Source: Rubrivivax sp. (GTDB lineage: Bacteria > Pseudomonadota > Gammaproteobacteria > Burkholderiales > Burkholderiaceae_C). Taken from it: a stretch of 40,417 nt of DNA. The stretch lies in the NCBI GenBank assembly GCA_020720385.1, contig DYOR01000014.1:1-40417 (forward strand), given 5' to 3'. A program made the translations under genes and the position numbers. This document shows, in pieces, positions 36,588-40,417 of this stretch. The notes beneath the pieces were generated by a model. The model was not told where the DNA came from, made no database searches, and worked only from the letters and a program-made list of their open reading frames with translations. The first letter of the stretch is position 1, and each line of letters begins with the position of its first letter.

Positions 36588-36589
36588 GC

Positions 36590-37705
36590 ATGCCGAAGAT
36601 GCGCATCGTGGTGGGCCTGAGCGGCGGCGTGGACTCCGCGGTCAGCGCCTGGCTGCTCAAGCGCCAAGGGCACGAGGTCGTCGGCGTCTTCATGAAGAAC
36701 TGGGAAGACGACGACGCGGGGGAATACTGTTCGAGCAATGCCGACTTCGTCGACGCCGCGGCGGTGGCCGACGTCATCGGCATCGAGATCGAGCACGTCA
36801 ACTTCGCTGCCGAGTACAAGGACCGCGTCTTCGCCGAATTCCTGCGCGAGTACGCCGCCGGCCGCACGCCCAACCCCGACGTGCTGTGCAACGCCGAGAT
36901 CAAGTTCAAGGCCTTCCTCGACCACGCGCTGCGCCTGGGCGCGCAGAAGATCGCCACCGGGCACTACGCGCGGGTGCGCGAGCTCGGCGCTCGCTTCGAG
37001 CTGCTCAAGGGCCTGGACCCGGCCAAGGACCAGAGCTACTTCCTGCACCGCCTGAACCAGGCACAGCTCGCGCGCACGCTCTTCCCGGTGGGTGAGCTGC
37101 GCAAGACCGAGGTGCGACGCATCGCCGCCGAGATCGGCCTGCCGAACGCGAAGAAGAAGGACTCCACCGGCATCTGCTTCATCGGCGAGCGGCCCTTCCG
37201 CGAGTTCCTCGAGCGCTACCTGAGCGACGATGCCGGACCCATGCTCGACGAGCACGGGCGCGAGGTCGGCCGCCATGTGGGCCTGAGCTTCTATACGCTG
37301 GGGCAGCGCCAGGGCCTGGGCATAGGCGGCCTGCGCGCCGGCGGTGGCGAGCACGCGCCGTGGTACGTGGCGCACAAGGACCTGCAGCGCAACGCGCTGC
37401 ACGTGGTGCAGGGGCACGGACACCCCTGGCTGCAGTCGAGCTGGCTCGAGGCCGAGGACCTGAGCTGGGTGGCTGGCGCGCCGCCCGCACCCGGCCCGCT
37501 GGCGGCCAAGACGCGCTACCGCCAGGCCGACGCGCCGTGCGTGCTCTCGCTGGCCCAGGGCGTGGCGCGCCTGGAATTTGCCACGCCACAGTGGGCCGTG
37601 ACGCCGGGCCAGAGTGCCGTGCTCTACGACGGCGAGCGCTGCCTGGGCGGTGGCGTCATCGCGCGCTGCGCCGTGCCCGCGGTGCGCGCCATGGCGCGCG
37701 CTTGA
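36590..37705 (+). CDS. mnmA: tRNA-specific 2-thiouridylase
   Basis: The 371-residue enzyme makes 2-thiouridine at the wobble position of Lys, Glu and Gln tRNAs. The PP-loop GLSGGVDS lies at residues 9-16 and adenylates the uridine. The two catalytic cysteines are in [12 protein letters not shown] (near 100) and [10 protein letters not shown] (near 196). GHYARV, KDQSYFL and the C-terminal beta-barrel with [15 protein letters not shown] are also typical. The ATG at 36590 gives [13 protein letters not shown]; the ATG three codons later is the alternative. Neither has a ribosome site. A much longer open frame upstream is a shadow of the tricorn gene. It converges with the hybrid kinase gene, 52 bases apart. 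Confidence 0.97.
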   Translation: MPKMRIVVGLSGGVDSAVSAWLLKRQGHEVVGVFMKNWEDDDAGEYCSSNADFVDAAAVADVIGIEIEHVNFAAEYKDRVFAEFLREYAAGRTPNPDVLCNAEIKFKAFLDHALRLGAQKIATGHYARVRELGARFELLKGLDPAKDQSYFLHRLNQAQLARTLFPVGELRKTEVRRIAAEIGLPNAKKKDSTGICFIGERPFREFLERYLSDDAGPMLDEHGREVGRHVGLSFYTLGQRQGLGIGGLRAGGGEHAPWYVAHKDLQRNALHVVQGHGHPWLQSSWLEAEDLSWVAGAPPAPGPLAAKTRYRQADAPCVLSLAQGVARLEFATPQWAVTPGQSAVLYDGERCLGGGVIARCAVPAVRAMARA

Positions 37706-37757
37706 TCCAGCGCCACCGCGACGCGGGCCTGTCCTGGCGGCGGCCGGCGCGCCCCGG

Positions 37758-40417
<2,660 letters not shown>

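Noticed and set aside
32795-36589. Long upstream extension of the mnmA reading frame
   Set aside because: The extension is antisense to the tricorn gene. The MnmA family N-terminus begins exactly at [13 protein letters not shown] at 36590.
36440-37423. Upstream extension of the tricorn reading frame into mnmA
   Set aside because: The extension is antisense to mnmA and not homologous to tricorn; the first propeller begins at the ATG at 36439.

Overview
The window is about 40 kb of very GC-rich DNA (roughly 70 % by eye). It is densely packed with genes of a free-living Gram-negative bacterium. Outer-membrane lipoproteins, an RND efflux operon, RlpA, MnmA, the kbl-tdh pair and NitT/TauT-type transport all fit a betaproteobacterium. 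The gene style and GC-rich intergenic hairpins suggest Burkholderiales, probably Comamonadaceae; the family assignment is inference. I see no rRNA, tRNA, CRISPR array, insertion sequence or phage gene. This looks like chromosome rather than a mobile island.

Left part (1-12152): a partial YecA/UPF0149 protein diverges from mmsA. mmsA is followed by a secreted protein with two PilJ/NarX-like sensor modules and a secreted SUMF1-fold protein. On the minus strand come kbl-tdh (threonine to glycine plus acetyl-CoA), a DUF4287/DUF5655 protein, and a secreted protein directly behind a TetR regulator whose promoter, operator and apparently leaderless start can be read. A NitT/TauT-type ABC importer follows, diverging from an SDR oxidoreductase.

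Middle (12175-20626): the most unusual gene encodes a 1842-residue protein. It combines two alpha/beta-hydrolase domains, each with a readable Ser-Asp-His triad, a macro/M17-like segment, a CHAT caspase-like protease with its His/Cys pair, and a helical TPR-like tail. It lies just behind rlpA (septal lytic transglycosylase). ppk2 and a nitroreductase gene run the other way.

Right part (20675-40417): a complete tripartite RND efflux operon (adaptor, pump, outer-membrane lipoprotein); a small periplasmic protein with a clear terminator behind a DUF3373 outer-membrane protein of lower GC; and a minus-strand run of a tricorn-type protease, a beta-lactamase-fold serine hydrolase, LD-carboxypeptidase, purC and an aspartoacylase/AstE-type hydrolase. 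mnmA diverges from the tricorn gene and converges with a hybrid sensor kinase (PAS-PAS-HisKA-HATPase-REC-Hpt) that runs off the right edge.

Many very long open frames lie antisense to real genes. They come from high GC at third codon positions and were not annotated.
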